Assembly (NCBI RefSeq): GCF_031851795.1
Contig: NZ_CP134696.1
Location: 4,608,501-4,672,500 of the forward strand
Length of the DNA: 64,000 nucleotides
Reading direction: 5' to 3'
Source: Pontibacter sp. G13
GTDB taxonomy: Bacteria; Bacteroidota; Bacteroidia; J057
A program made the translations under genes and the position numbers. The notes below the pieces were generated by a model. It ran no database searches and was not told where the DNA came from. It worked only from the letters and a program-made list of their open reading frames with translations. Below are positions 24,474-34,980 of the stretch, piece after piece. Position 1 is the stretch's first letter. Every line of letters begins with the position of its first letter.

Positions 24474-27400
24474 CTATCGTATGAGTGTGATCGTTTGGGT
24501 CTCATCGAATGGGGCGCCATCGAAATAGCTGCCCGTGATCCGACAGACATAGACCCCTTCAGGGGCGGCGCTTCCAGCAGTCAAGATGCCATCCCACCGG
24601 AAGGCGGGATCGCTGGATTGATAAGCCAATTGCCCCCAGCGATCAAAGATCTGGATCTGGAATGATCCGCTGATCAGGTCCTGATAGGCGATGTAGTATT
24701 CATCATTTACGCCATCCTCATTGGGAGAGAATGCGCTCGGCAGCCAGATTCCGGAGACATTTCGTACCTCGATGAAGGTTTCGTCCAGATATTCGCAGCC
24801 ATTCAGATCTTGCAAAATCGCCTTGACTTTGAATCTTCCCGCACGACCAAAGGCATGGGAAGGGGATTCGAGGTCGGAGGTCTCCCCATCCCCAAATCGC
24901 CATTCGAAGGAGGTCAAATCAATGGTGCTCGCTACCTCAAAATTCACCACAGCCAATGGGAGGTCCACACGGTCAGTATGGGCAACAATGGCTACATCTT
25001 GCCCTTCATAGACATGGGCAGTAATCGGAACGCGCTCATTTTCGCAGCCTTCCGCAGACCTCGCCTGCAAATAGTAGGTGGTTGGATAGGGCAGGGGAGG
25101 CGTGGTGTAGGTATAGCCTCGGTGAAATGGAACCTGATCGTCGAGTTGGTGATACCAAGTCAAGTTGACCTCTTCATCTGGAATAGCCGCCAAGGTTGCG
25201 GAATAGCCAAAACAGGCAGAATCGGTGATGATCTCCCGAATCTCGGGGAGCTTGTAGGTTTCCACTTCAGTCGTAAAGCGGTTGAAGCATCCCGAGTCGG
25301 AAATGGCGGTAAGCTCGACGGGAAAGATGCCCGGCTCCAAAAATTGGTAGCTGGGATTTGCCAGGGAGGAAGTTCCGATTCCATCCCCAAAATCATATTC
25401 CCACCGCAACATCGAGCCGGAAGCCAGTGCTGTCAGGTCTACGAATTTCATCGAATCATGCAAGCACACGGGGTCCCAGCGGAAGTTGGGAAGAGGTGCG
25501 GGATTGATGACGACCTGCTGAATCAATGTATCTGTACAGCCTTCCTCCGTGATGATGGCCAATTGGACGGGATAGGTGCCCGGACCGCTCACAAGGAATA
25601 GATGGCTAGTCTGTGGCCCTGAGGCTTCATTTCCATCTCCAAAGTCCCATGCGTATTCATCCAGCAAAGTGGCGTCGTTGCTGTTACTCAAATTCTGGAA
25701 TTGGGTATGCTCGTTTTCGCAGGTTTGGTCATAGGAGAAATTTGCAGTCGGCTTGGCAAAAACCGTCAGCTCTCGCTGGATCTGATCGGAACAACCATTG
25801 GCAGTGGTGATGGTGTGGGTGATTTGGTACGGGCCAAATACGTCATACGCATGACTGGATTGTGGAGTCACTGCGAAATTATCGGTTCCTGAAAATGGAT
25901 CTCCGAAATCCCAATTGTATTGCGAAATGTAGTCTAGATCCCCTCCGACGGCAGATCCAGTTGAAACCAACACCACGCTGTCTTGGCAGGCATTTTCTAC
26001 CTCGAAATCCGCGACCGGATTGGGGTGCACAAATACTGTCTGGGTATAGGAAGCTCCACATCCTTGTGGGGAAGCAACGCTTAGGGTGACATCATAATAT
26101 CCGTACTGTGCATAGGTGTGCTGGGTGTTGGGGACATTGCTGAGGTCGCCCGTTCCATCTCCAAAGGCCCACTCAAACTGGGTGATAGAGGTGCCCAATG
26201 GAATGGTCGAGGTGTTGTTCATGAGATTCGGCAGGCCCTCACACACATTGGTGAAGGCAAAATCTGCGGTGGGATTCGGGTGTACATTGACCGGGAAAGA
26301 AATAGAAGCTTCACACCCTATGGCCGAGATGGCGGTTTGTGTCACTGTATACTGGCCATATTGGGTGAACGTATGTTGTGGGTTTTGAAGAATGTCCACA
26401 GGGGCTCCATCTCCAAAATCCCAAATCCATCCGGCAATCGATCCTTCGGTAATCTGGGCAGCATCTGTGAATTGTAGGAGTGAATCTTCACAGATATCCG
26501 TAGCCGTAAAGCCTGGAAGGGGATTCGGATGAACCGTGATATCAATGGGCACCGCTGTTCCCTGACAGCCATCGGCATCGACCGCCAACAGGGAAATAGT
26601 TGTGGAGGCATTCAGATTGGTCAAAGCCATGGAAGAGCCCAGATATCCCATCGGCTGCCACAGATAGTGGTCTCCCCCAAATGCGTTCAGGATGGTATTG
26701 CCCCCTTCGCAGACTTCAATACTGCCAGTATAGGTTGGCGTGGGTCCGGGATTGACTTGCACGGTCACATAGGCCGGATCACTCGCGCATCCGTTCGCGA
26801 ACGCAATGACGGAGTAAGTGGTGGTCTGCGTGGGAGTAACTTGAATCGTAGGGGTGGTGGCACCAGTGCTCCAAAGATAATCCAGCCCACCACCTAAGTT
26901 GGTGGTGGCAGTCAGGTTGGTATTGGCACCCGTACAGATGACCGGATCGGCAGCAGTCGCAGTCGCCTCGATGGTCGGATTCACAAATATGTCCACATAG
27001 TCGAAGGTTGTACAAACTCCCGCAACCACTTCCACCATGTATGAAAATGAGGTGGAGGGTGGGATGGGAGTGGGGAGGTCAAATAGGGGATCTGCCGCGG
27101 TGGTGCTGTTCAAATAGGTCCCCGGGGTCCAAGTGTAGGTTTGTCCGGGGATAGCTGGTGCTCCCAAGTTGACATCGTAATTGGAGCAGATGGTGGCATC
27201 GGAACCTGCATCCGCAATCGCGCCTGTGGTAAGGTTGGCAATCCCCGTCAATCTGGTGGAGCATCCTAGCGTATCCTCGATCTCCACTTGGAAGAAATAT
27301 CCGCCCGGAGCAGGGTAGGTATGGATAAATGAAGAGTCTGTCAGGTTTGGGTTATAGGAGAGATTGCCGTTTCCAGACCAGTTGATGGAGGTGAAAACAT

Positions 27401-28817
27401 GGTTGTAGATACTCGGCATTGTGGACGCAGGCACCACCGATAGTTCCATGTCATTGCAACTGATCGGAACCGCAATGGCAGAAGTGGCAGCAAGCGGGTC
27501 TTCCACCATGATGGTGTAGGTCATCTGATTGAGACCCGGAATCGGACACCGATCATCCACGGTAGTGACGACAAATTGGTAGATGCCAAATCCGTTGATT
27601 GGAGGGGTCCAGCAAAATGTGGCTACCGGATTGCTTCCAGAAATGCTATTGACAATGGTTGGGTTATTGGCACTGACGAACGTGGCATTTGGGATGGCTT
27701 GGTTCCACGAAATCGTATAGGTCAAGTTCGGGTTGTTAGCAGGAAGCGAAATGTCGAAACATACCTCCGAGCCGGGGCATGCTCGCACGGTACTAAATCC
27801 GATAGGGTTTCCCGGTACTTCATCGGGGCCATACCTGAGATTGGTAACTCCACTTGTAGTCGGATTTCCTGATCCGCATTGGAGGTCTATCACAGTTACC
27901 TGCATGTCTCTGGTAATGGTGCCGATCAGTTGGCCATTCCTCCATTCATGTACGAGGACACATACGACTCCGACTTCAATAGCTCCTGTGGGATTGGGAG
28001 TAAATGTGATGTCGCCAGTTAAAGGATTCAATTGCACATCCCAGGTAGGGCCCATGGGTTGGGTAGGGGAGTAGCCTGCGCCATAATTGACCTGAGCACC
28101 ACTTGAACTCGCATAGCATGGGCCTAGTTCATAGGACAGGGAGTCTCCATCGGGATCCACCGCTCCCTGATTGAAGGTGAACGGATTGCCCGCACAGATG
28201 TATGGGACAGGTTCTTGGGTGAAATATGGCGAGCTATTGCAGGGGGATAAGGCCTTGTTGATGGTGGTTCCAATGGCCGAGATGGGGTTGTAGGCTGCCC
28301 CTGTGGTAATGTCTCCGTTTCGGCAGCAGGTCCCCCATTCGATGGTGTAGGAATCACAATTGGTGTTGCAAAAGTCATAATCTGCAAAATAGACCGCTGC
28401 CGCCACCCCGTTGAGCTGGGGATTAGGGTTGGTGCCATCACAATGGGTTGGATGCTGATTACTCGGTCCTGTGAGCAAGTCTGGACAAATAGGTGTCACT
28501 TCATCCCACTTGACATTGCTCCAAGCGGTGATCTGTACGGGTTGGTTGCAGGTGGTAGATCCGATTCCGGTAAAGGACAAGCCAAATGGAGAGGCGACAA
28601 TCCCAGTAGGAGCTGTTGTGGAGACTGGAAGGGAACTTTGCACACTCGGAGCAGCACAATCATAGTACTGCGTGTGGTAGATCCGATATGTACATGGCCC
28701 GATACACTCGTAGGTGATGTCGAAGCCCATAGAATGATCTGCAAAAGCAGGCATAATGCATGCGATCCAGATCAAGAGGTACGAAAGAAAAATAAGCGGA
28801 CGAAAGGTGGTTGTCAT
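24474..28817 (-). CDS. Giant PKD-repeat surface protein 1 (T9SS type B tail)
   Basis: 1447 residues from the ATG at 28817, chosen for its signal peptide (TTTFRPLIFLSYLLIWIACI, ending near FA). A Cys-rich head of about 300 residues starts DHSMGFDITYECIGPCTYRIY and ends with FNQGAVDPDGDSLSYELGPC. A middle part has Ig-like modules, then at least six PKD-type modules, recognised by WDFGDG-like turns (IWDFGDG, EWAFGDG, NWDFGD, AWDFGDG, EYDFGDG, EWRFGDG). The last about 85 residues (PSAFSPNEDGVNDEYYI ... FDRWGQL) are the gliding-motility-associated CHU_C sorting tail for T9SS. Likely a surface adhesin. It is the tandem paralogue of the next gene, with near-identical stretches (ADFAFTNVCEGLPNLMNNTS). 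Confidence 0.9.
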   Translation of the reverse strand: MTTTFRPLIFLSYLLIWIACIMPAFADHSMGFDITYECIGPCTYRIYHTQYYDCAAPSVQSSLPVSTTAPTGIVASPFGLSFTGIGSTTCNQPVQITAWSNVKWDEVTPICPDLLTGPSNQHPTHCDGTNPNPQLNGVAAAVYFADYDFCNTNCDSYTIEWGTCCRNGDITTGAAYNPISAIGTTINKALSPCNSSPYFTQEPVPYICAGNPFTFNQGAVDPDGDSLSYELGPCYASSSGAQVNYGAGYSPTQPMGPTWDVQLNPLTGDITFTPNPTGAIEVGVVCVLVHEWRNGQLIGTITRDMQVTVIDLQCGSGNPTTSGVTNLRYGPDEVPGNPIGFSTVRACPGSEVCFDISLPANNPNLTYTISWNQAIPNATFVSANNPTIVNSISGSNPVATFCWTPPINGFGIYQFVVTTVDDRCPIPGLNQMTYTIMVEDPLAATSAIAVPISCNDMELSVVPASTMPSIYNHVFTSINWSGNGNLSYNPNLTDSSFIHTYPAPGGYFFQVEIEDTLGCSTRLTGIANLTTGAIADAGSDATICSNYDVNLGAPAIPGQTYTWTPGTYLNSTTAADPLFDLPTPIPPSTSFSYMVEVVAGVCTTFDYVDIFVNPTIEATATAADPVICTGANTNLTATTNLGGGLDYLWSTGATTPTIQVTPTQTTTYSVIAFANGCASDPAYVTVQVNPGPTPTYTGSIEVCEGGNTILNAFGGDHYLWQPMGYLGSSMALTNLNASTTISLLAVDADGCQGTAVPIDITVHPNPLPGFTATDICEDSLLQFTDAAQITEGSIAGWIWDFGDGAPVDILQNPQHTFTQYGQYTVTQTAISAIGCEASISFPVNVHPNPTADFAFTNVCEGLPNLMNNTSTIPLGTSITQFEWAFGDGTGDLSNVPNTQHTYAQYGYYDVTLSVASPQGCGASYTQTVFVHPNPVADFEVENACQDSVVLVSTGSAVGGDLDYISQYNWDFGDPFSGTDNFAVTPQSSHAYDVFGPYQITHTITTANGCSDQIQRELTVFAKPTANFSYDQTCENEHTQFQNLSNSNDATLLDEYAWDFGDGNEASGPQTSHLFLVSGPGTYPVQLAIITEEGCTDTLIQQVVINPAPLPNFRWDPVCLHDSMKFVDLTALASGSMLRWEYDFGDGIGTSSLANPSYQFLEPGIFPVELTAISDSGCFNRFTTEVETYKLPEIREIITDSACFGYSATLAAIPDEEVNLTWYHQLDDQVPFHRGYTYTTPPLPYPTTYYLQARSAEGCENERVPITAHVYEGQDVAIVAHTDRVDLPLAVVNFEVASTIDLTSFEWRFGDGETSDLESPSHAFGRAGRFKVKAILQDLNGCEYLDETFIEVRNVSGIWLPSAFSPNEDGVNDEYYIAYQDLISGSFQIQIFDRWGQLAYQSSDPAFRWDGILTAGSAAPEGVYVCRITGSYFDGAPFDETQTITLIR

Positions 28818-29111
28818 GACTAGAATATCTGGTTGATAGGAAATCTCTCCGACCATCTGGAAGATGTCAGGATTGAGTAGTAGTCAGGGGGAAGGGGGCG
28901 CAAAGCTCCGGCTAGGTGGATGCTTGCGCGATAATTCTTGATTCCCTATCGAATGAACCTATAGATATTCTTTGCCCGAATGGGTGAGATATTGATTTTT
29001 TCCTTGATTCAATATATGAAATATTTTGTATAACCGATGTGTTTGGGTTTGTTTTTTGATGATTGGCGAATAGATGTTTACGGCCGAAATGAGAAACCCA
29101 AAACAGCTTCA

Positions 29112-29146
29112 AAAAAAGGCCTGTCTCACTGTGTGAGACAGGCCCA
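29112..29146 (-). terminator. Terminator of PKD protein 2 gene
   Basis: GGCCTGTCTCAC / GTGAGACAGGCC, a 12-bp stem followed on the minus strand by TTTTTTTG. The rest of the 353-bp gap between the two PKD genes holds nothing else I can name. Confidence 0.9.
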
Positions 29147-29170
29147 AATATTTGGTAGGAAATTGAATTC

Positions 29171-32100
29171 CTATCTGATCAAAGTAATGGTGTTGGCTTC
29201 TTCGAATACCTCTCCGTCGAAGTAAGTTCCCTTCATTCGGCAGAGATAAACGCCTTCTTGCAATGCACCACCTTCCATGGAGGTTCCATTCCAGCGGAAG
29301 GTTGGGTCATTCGTCTGGAAGACCATCTGTCCCCAACGGTTGAAGATCTGGAGCTCGAATGTGGTGATATCCAGATTCGCTGTAGAGATGTAGTATTCGT
29401 CGTTGTAATCGTCATTGTTAGGCGAGAAGGCGGTAGGCGCCCATACTCCAACGGTTCTACGTACCTCAATGAATTGAGACAGGAGGGTTTCACAGCCATT
29501 TACATCCGTCACCTTCACCTTGGTCTCAAAGCGACCGGGGTAGGTGTACTGGTGAGAAGGCTGGGACAAGATGGAAGAATTGCCATCTCCGAATGACCAC
29601 TCGTAGGAAGCGATCGGCACGGTGGTCGCAATATCAAAGTCCACAACTGCCAATGGAAGGTCTACGAAGTTGGTATCCACGACGATGCTGAGATCTTCGT
29701 TTTCATAGACATTCGCAGTGATTGGCACACGCTCATTCATACATCCGTTGGCGTCTCTTGCCATCAAGTAGTAAGTGACTGGGTACGGAAGTGGAGGAGT
29801 CGTGTAGGTATATCCTCGATGGAATGGAGATACATCGTCGAAGTTGTAGTACCAAGTGATGCTCACGTCCTCATCCGGAATGGCTGCAAGCGTGGCAGTA
29901 TTGCCGAAGCAAGTGGAATCTTGGATCACCTCGATGATTTCGGGAAGCTTCCAAGTTTCAACCTCGGTCGTGAATACATTCACACATCCAGAGTCTGTGA
30001 TTGCGGTCAATTCCACATTGTACAAACCTGGGCTCAAGAACGCATAAGCTGGGCTTGGCAAGCTGGAAGTACCGATGCCGTCGCCGAAGTCATACTCCCA
30101 ACGAGCAATGGAACCACTCGCTACCTGAGTCATGTCTCCGAAGAGCATGGAGTCATACAGACATACAGGCTCCCATCCGAAGTTGGGAAGTGGCTCTGGG
30201 TTGATGATCACTTGCTTGATCATGGTGTCTCTACAACCTTCGTTCGTGCCAATGGCCAAACGGACTGAATAGGTCCCGGGGCCTGTTGGGTGGAACATGT
30301 TCTCTACTTGTTCTCCAGCAGAAACGTTGCCATCACCGAAGTCCCAAGTGAACTCGTCCAGCACGGTCGCATCATTACTGTTGCTGAGTGTGCTGAATTG
30401 TGTGAACTCGTTTTCACAGGTGTTGTCGTAGGTAAAGTCTGCTGTAGGCGTTGCGAATACGGTTACCTCACGCTGAATCTGATCGGAACAGCCATTGGCT
30501 GTGGTCACAGTGTGCGTGATCTGGTAAAGTCCAGCACTTACATACGGGTGACCTGCTTGTGGAGTCAACGCGAAGTTGTTCTGCCCCGAAAGTGGATCAC
30601 CGAAGTCCCATGCATAGTTGGAGATATAATCCAATTCACCGCCGACAGCAGAGCCGGTCGAAGCAAATACCACGCTGTCCTGACATGCGTCCACTACCTC
30701 GAAATCCGAAACTGGATTCGGGTGAACGAACACCGTCTGCGTGTAATCATCCGCACATCCTTGAGGCGTGGTGACCGTCAGCGTGACGTTGTAGTATCCG
30801 TAGGCATTGTAGGTATGCTGGGTATTCTGAGAGTTGGTATTGTCGCCGGTACCATCTCCAAAGGACCATTCGAACTGATTGATGAATCCTCCTGGCTCGA
30901 TGGTGGAAGTATTGTTCATCAAGTTGGGCAATCCTTCACATACGTTGGTGAATGCAAAGTCTGCGGTCGGAGTCGGATCTACTGTTACGAGTCGTACCAA
31001 TGAGTCCACACATCCAAGGTCAGAAGTGACCACCTGCTTCACGAAGTATTGTCCGGGAAGGTCATACACGTGAGTAGGATTCTGGGTGAATGCACCGGGC
31101 TTGCCGTCTCCGAATTCCCATCTCCATGCTACTACGTTTCCATCCTTGATCGTGGAGCTGTCATTGAAGGTGGTATTCAATCCTTCACAAACAGGGTCCG
31201 CGCCAAAGTCTGGCTCTGGAGCTTCAAGCAATGAAACGCTCACTGGGATTGGAGGACCTGGGCAGTTTTCTGCATCGATGGCGACTACAAATACTGTCGT
31301 ATCTTCTTGCAGAGAGGAAAGCGCCATGCTCTGTCCCAAGAAGGTCATCGGCAACCATACGTAGTTGGCACCACCATTGGCAGTCAAAATCGTTCCTCCG
31401 CCGGGGCATACTTCAACATCCCCAGAAACGGTCGCTGATGGTCCCTGCTGGACATTGACAGTTACATAGGCGGGATCTGAAGAACAACCTTCGTTGAAGG
31501 TTACTACTGAGTAAGTGGTGGTGGTAGTGGGCTTGACATTGATTGACTGGGTCGTATCTCCGGTGTTCCAGAGATAAGTATATCCACCGATCAAGTTACC
31601 AATGGCTGTCAAATCCGTCGAGTCTCCAATACATATGGTTGTATCCACGGCTTCTGCCACCGCACTCAAGGATGGGTTGACCGCTACATTTACGTAGTCG
31701 AAGGTCGTACACTGTCCAGCGACGACATTGACCATGTATTCGAATGAGGCCGTAGACAAGCTATCGTTCGGATAGGTAAAGTCAGGCATCGCGACCGTTG
31801 AGTCACTGATGAAGATGTTGGGTTCCCACCAGTAGATCTGACCGGGTAGAGCTGGCGTACCGAGCTGAAGGTCATAATTGGAACAAACCGTCACATCCGG
31901 ACCCGCATTGGCGACCGCCCCGGAGTCAAGTGTTGCAAGGCCCGTCAGGTTGATGCTACATCCAAAGGTGTCTTCCAGTTCAACATTGAAGAAGTAAGTC
32001 CCTGGTTCTGGGTAGGTATGGATAAATGCCGAATCAGAGAGACTCTGGTTGTACTGCAAGTTTCCGTTTCCTGACCAGTTGATAACTGGAAAAACGTTAT

Positions 32101-33532
32101 TGTAGATACTTGGAATCGTGGAGACAGGATCGACCGACAATTCCATGTCATTACAGTTGATGAAAGTGGCCAGTGCATTGGATTGTTGGAGGGCGTCTTC
32201 TACATAGACGATATAGGTCGTCTGGTTGAATCCGGGAATCGGACACTGGTCATCTCGAGTCGAGACAATGAAGAAGTATGCTCCTTGAGCACTCATCGGA
32301 GGCGTCCAGCAGAATCTTGCTACCGGCGAGTCTCCAACAATTGTATCCATGATCGCTGGGTTCGTCGCATCGGTGAAGGTTGCTCCGGGGATGCCCTCAT
32401 TCCACCACATCGTATATTCAAGGGATGAATCCTGAACCAAAGCGGGAATGTCAAAACAGATCTGAGCACCCGGGCATACTTTCACCTCATTAAAGGATAG
32501 TGAGTTGCCAGGAACTGTGTCCGTGTTGTAGGTGATATTTTGAGCACCACCGGTTGCAGGGTTGGAACCGCAATCTTCATCGATCACCGTAACCTGAATA
32601 TCCCGTGTTACGGATCCGATTAGTTGGCCATTTCTCCATTCGTTTACCGTCAAGCAGAGTACTGCAATCAGCTCGGCACCCGTTGGATTCGGGGTAAAGG
32701 TGATGTCACCCGTGTATGCATTGATGGATACGGCCCAAGTCGGCCCCAGTGGGGAAGTCGGGGAAAATCCATTGACATACGTTACCTGGTTGTTGAGTCC
32801 CTGCCAGCATGGCCCCAACTCATAGGAGAGGGAATCTCCATCGGGGTCAACAGCGCCTTGGTTGAAGGTAAAGTTGGTACCAGCACAGAAGTATGGAACT
32901 GGATCGACCGTAAAGTAAGGAGAGTTGTTACACGGGCTCAAAGTCAAGTCAATGGTGGTTCCTTGAACTTGCATCCCTTGGTTGGCTGCTCCAGAGGCGA
33001 TTGTACCGTTTCGTGCAAAGAAAGTACCCTGAATTTCGTAATTGTCGCAGTTGACGTTACAGAAACTGTAGTCTCTGTAGAATGTCTCCCCTGCCACACC
33101 GGGAAGTGGAGCGACAGGCCCTGCAGGAACGTTTACATTCGGGTATTGGGTTCCGGTAGTAGGGGTACCTGCCTTACAATAGGTTGGGTACGTACCCGCT
33201 GGTCCAGCGAACAAAGCCGGACAGATCGGAGTCACCTCGTCCCATTTGGTCTGTATCCAGCCACCTACAGCCGTAGGTGCGATACAGTTGGCCCCATTTC
33301 CGACAAAGCTCAGAGATGGAGCCCCAATACCTCCGCCTCCAGGTGCTGGTAGGCCCCCTTGGGTGGCACCTCCTGCACAGTCATAGTACAAAGTCATGTA
33401 GATCCGATACGTACAGCTGCCCAAGCACTCGTAGGTGAGGTCGTATCCCATGTAGTGGGAGGCCTCGGCAGACTGAACGCCCAAAAATCCGGATACCAAT
33501 AAGACAAGGAGCTTGTAAAGGTTCCTCTTCAT
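29171..33532 (-). CDS. Giant PKD-repeat surface protein 2 (T9SS type B tail)
   Basis: 1453 residues; signal peptide MKRNLYKLLVLLVSGFLGVQS. The head SHYMGYDLTYECLGSCTYRIY, the closing FNQGAVDPDGDSLSYELGPC, six PKD turns (WEFGDG, WSFGDG, WDFGD, WDFGDG, YDFGDG, WSFGDG) and the CHU_C tail (PTAFSPNNDDYNDEYYI ... FNRWGQM) follow the same order as protein 1. The two differ most in the Cys-rich head and at some PKD loops, as expected for duplicated adhesins under diversifying pressure. A TACTTTTG box lies upstream at 33591-33584 on the minus strand. Ligand unknown. Confidence 0.9.
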   Translation of the reverse strand: MKRNLYKLLVLLVSGFLGVQSAEASHYMGYDLTYECLGSCTYRIYMTLYYDCAGGATQGGLPAPGGGGIGAPSLSFVGNGANCIAPTAVGGWIQTKWDEVTPICPALFAGPAGTYPTYCKAGTPTTGTQYPNVNVPAGPVAPLPGVAGETFYRDYSFCNVNCDNYEIQGTFFARNGTIASGAANQGMQVQGTTIDLTLSPCNNSPYFTVDPVPYFCAGTNFTFNQGAVDPDGDSLSYELGPCWQGLNNQVTYVNGFSPTSPLGPTWAVSINAYTGDITFTPNPTGAELIAVLCLTVNEWRNGQLIGSVTRDIQVTVIDEDCGSNPATGGAQNITYNTDTVPGNSLSFNEVKVCPGAQICFDIPALVQDSSLEYTMWWNEGIPGATFTDATNPAIMDTIVGDSPVARFCWTPPMSAQGAYFFIVSTRDDQCPIPGFNQTTYIVYVEDALQQSNALATFINCNDMELSVDPVSTIPSIYNNVFPVINWSGNGNLQYNQSLSDSAFIHTYPEPGTYFFNVELEDTFGCSINLTGLATLDSGAVANAGPDVTVCSNYDLQLGTPALPGQIYWWEPNIFISDSTVAMPDFTYPNDSLSTASFEYMVNVVAGQCTTFDYVNVAVNPSLSAVAEAVDTTICIGDSTDLTAIGNLIGGYTYLWNTGDTTQSINVKPTTTTTYSVVTFNEGCSSDPAYVTVNVQQGPSATVSGDVEVCPGGGTILTANGGANYVWLPMTFLGQSMALSSLQEDTTVFVVAIDAENCPGPPIPVSVSLLEAPEPDFGADPVCEGLNTTFNDSSTIKDGNVVAWRWEFGDGKPGAFTQNPTHVYDLPGQYFVKQVVTSDLGCVDSLVRLVTVDPTPTADFAFTNVCEGLPNLMNNTSTIEPGGFINQFEWSFGDGTGDNTNSQNTQHTYNAYGYYNVTLTVTTPQGCADDYTQTVFVHPNPVSDFEVVDACQDSVVFASTGSAVGGELDYISNYAWDFGDPLSGQNNFALTPQAGHPYVSAGLYQITHTVTTANGCSDQIQREVTVFATPTADFTYDNTCENEFTQFSTLSNSNDATVLDEFTWDFGDGNVSAGEQVENMFHPTGPGTYSVRLAIGTNEGCRDTMIKQVIINPEPLPNFGWEPVCLYDSMLFGDMTQVASGSIARWEYDFGDGIGTSSLPSPAYAFLSPGLYNVELTAITDSGCVNVFTTEVETWKLPEIIEVIQDSTCFGNTATLAAIPDEDVSITWYYNFDDVSPFHRGYTYTTPPLPYPVTYYLMARDANGCMNERVPITANVYENEDLSIVVDTNFVDLPLAVVDFDIATTVPIASYEWSFGDGNSSILSQPSHQYTYPGRFETKVKVTDVNGCETLLSQFIEVRRTVGVWAPTAFSPNNDDYNDEYYISTANLDITTFELQIFNRWGQMVFQTNDPTFRWNGTSMEGGALQEGVYLCRMKGTYFDGEVFEEANTITLIR

Positions 33533-34980
33533 GGTAGATAGTTTTAGGCTTGGGGTTGATCCCGGTTAATAGAAAAGATGAAGCAAAAGTATCGTGTATT
33601 GTGCTCGGTTGACTGCCTATTTCTGCACAGAATGGACGATTTTGACCCCGCGGGGGTAGTTTTCGTAGACATCCTTTGCGGAAATGAAATTGTTAATATT
33701 GCCGATAAATCTACTTAAAAATCAGATCTGCTACAAACATCTCGGCTGTATGGAAACTGGGATAATTTCGATAATGAATAATTGGAAAGATAGCTAATTG
33801 GAAAATTCCATGTAATGGGCTTTATGGGAAATGGTTGTATTGATGCGCGTCTTTGGCCTAATGCCCAGTCTCATAGGAGGAGATAATATTGTGCGCGGAA
33901 ATTATTTCATTTGTACTTAGGAAGTTATTGGTAGATTATGTGGGTAATATTCCGATAATTGGTTGTAAGGGCCTGTTGCCTTCATTTCGATTTCTGGGCT
34001 TTTTGAAAGGCAAAATAGATAGGAGAGAGAATCGCTGGTGATCTAAATGATCTAATTATTTGCGAATAACATGTGTGCGATTTGCGAAAATCAAGAAGAT
34101 CTAAGTTGCCGATTGTTCCAATTGCCGAATGTGGGAAGGGAGGGAGCTTATGGTTTGCCTTAAATGATCCGGCAGGATCAGCATTCGGCGCGTGGTTTTG
34201 TCCAGACTATCAATGTTTATCGCTAGCTAAAGTTCACGAAAAAAAGAACGGAATGGTCTTCATTGAGGTGTTGATATCATGACTTCGACCGTCTACGTGT
34301 TAAGAGACAACTGTCGGAGTTTTTTCCCTACCTGTTGGATTAATTTTTATAAGTGCATAGATCTTGTCTTCGATAAAATCTTCGGAGATTGGTTATATGC
34401 GAAAATGCGTTGTGGCTTAAGGATGAGGGGGTTGGGATGGTTGGGGTGGGATTGCTGCGTACTATTCGGAAGCCGCAAGCTGTCAATCATTTCGATATGT
34501 GAATGATGTTTTCAGGGAATTCTCTAAAAAATCAATTGAAAGATCGTAGGTGAATCAATTTTGGCGATTTGCTTGAATTTAATCGTGTAAGATTTTTGTA
34601 AATGATAAAAGAGGCTATTTGAAGATGGATGGATAGGAAACGTGAAATTGGGCGTAAATATTACATACATATTTATCGAAAAAAAGTGGCGAATGCAACT
34701 CGTGAGGGCATTAAATGAATGAGGTTACCAGTGGAATTTATTTGTATATGAAATGAGTGAAATATGTTATATGGTATATATTGTTGCGTGGTTTGAAATG
34801 AACTGGAGGATATTAAGATAAATCCTAGGTAATGTTTCGAAAATATGGTCGATCTGGGAAATTGGTTTGTACGAATTTGGGATGGTACGGTTCGTTTTGA
34901 TATCCACTGTTTTTCTTTACATTTGCTTATCATGGCTCCTAAAATCCTAAGAATGGGATAAACCTTTACCGTCAGAACAC
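33533..34980. other. AT-rich divergent gap (1448 bp) between PKD genes 2 and 3
   Basis: No credible gene. The frames at 34073-34282 and 34279-34506 lack ribosome sites, family motifs and the codon bias of neighbours. The DNA is much more AT-rich than the flanking genes. It contains a promoter for gene 3 near its right end (34897-34925) and probably one for gene 2 near its left end (-7 box at 33584-33591). A regulatory RNA cannot be excluded. Confidence 0.5.
34897..34925 (+). promoter_or_regulatory. Promoter of PKD protein 3 gene
   Basis: TTG (34897-34899), 18-bp spacer, TACATTTG (34918-34925), matching TTG-N19-TAnnTTTG closely. Transcription should begin near 34932, leaving a leader of about 49 nt. 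Confidence 0.65.

Noticed and set aside
34073-34506. Two small plus-strand frames (69 and 75 codons) in the AT-rich gap
   Set aside because: No ribosome site, no recognisable motif, and composition follows the non-coding surroundings.
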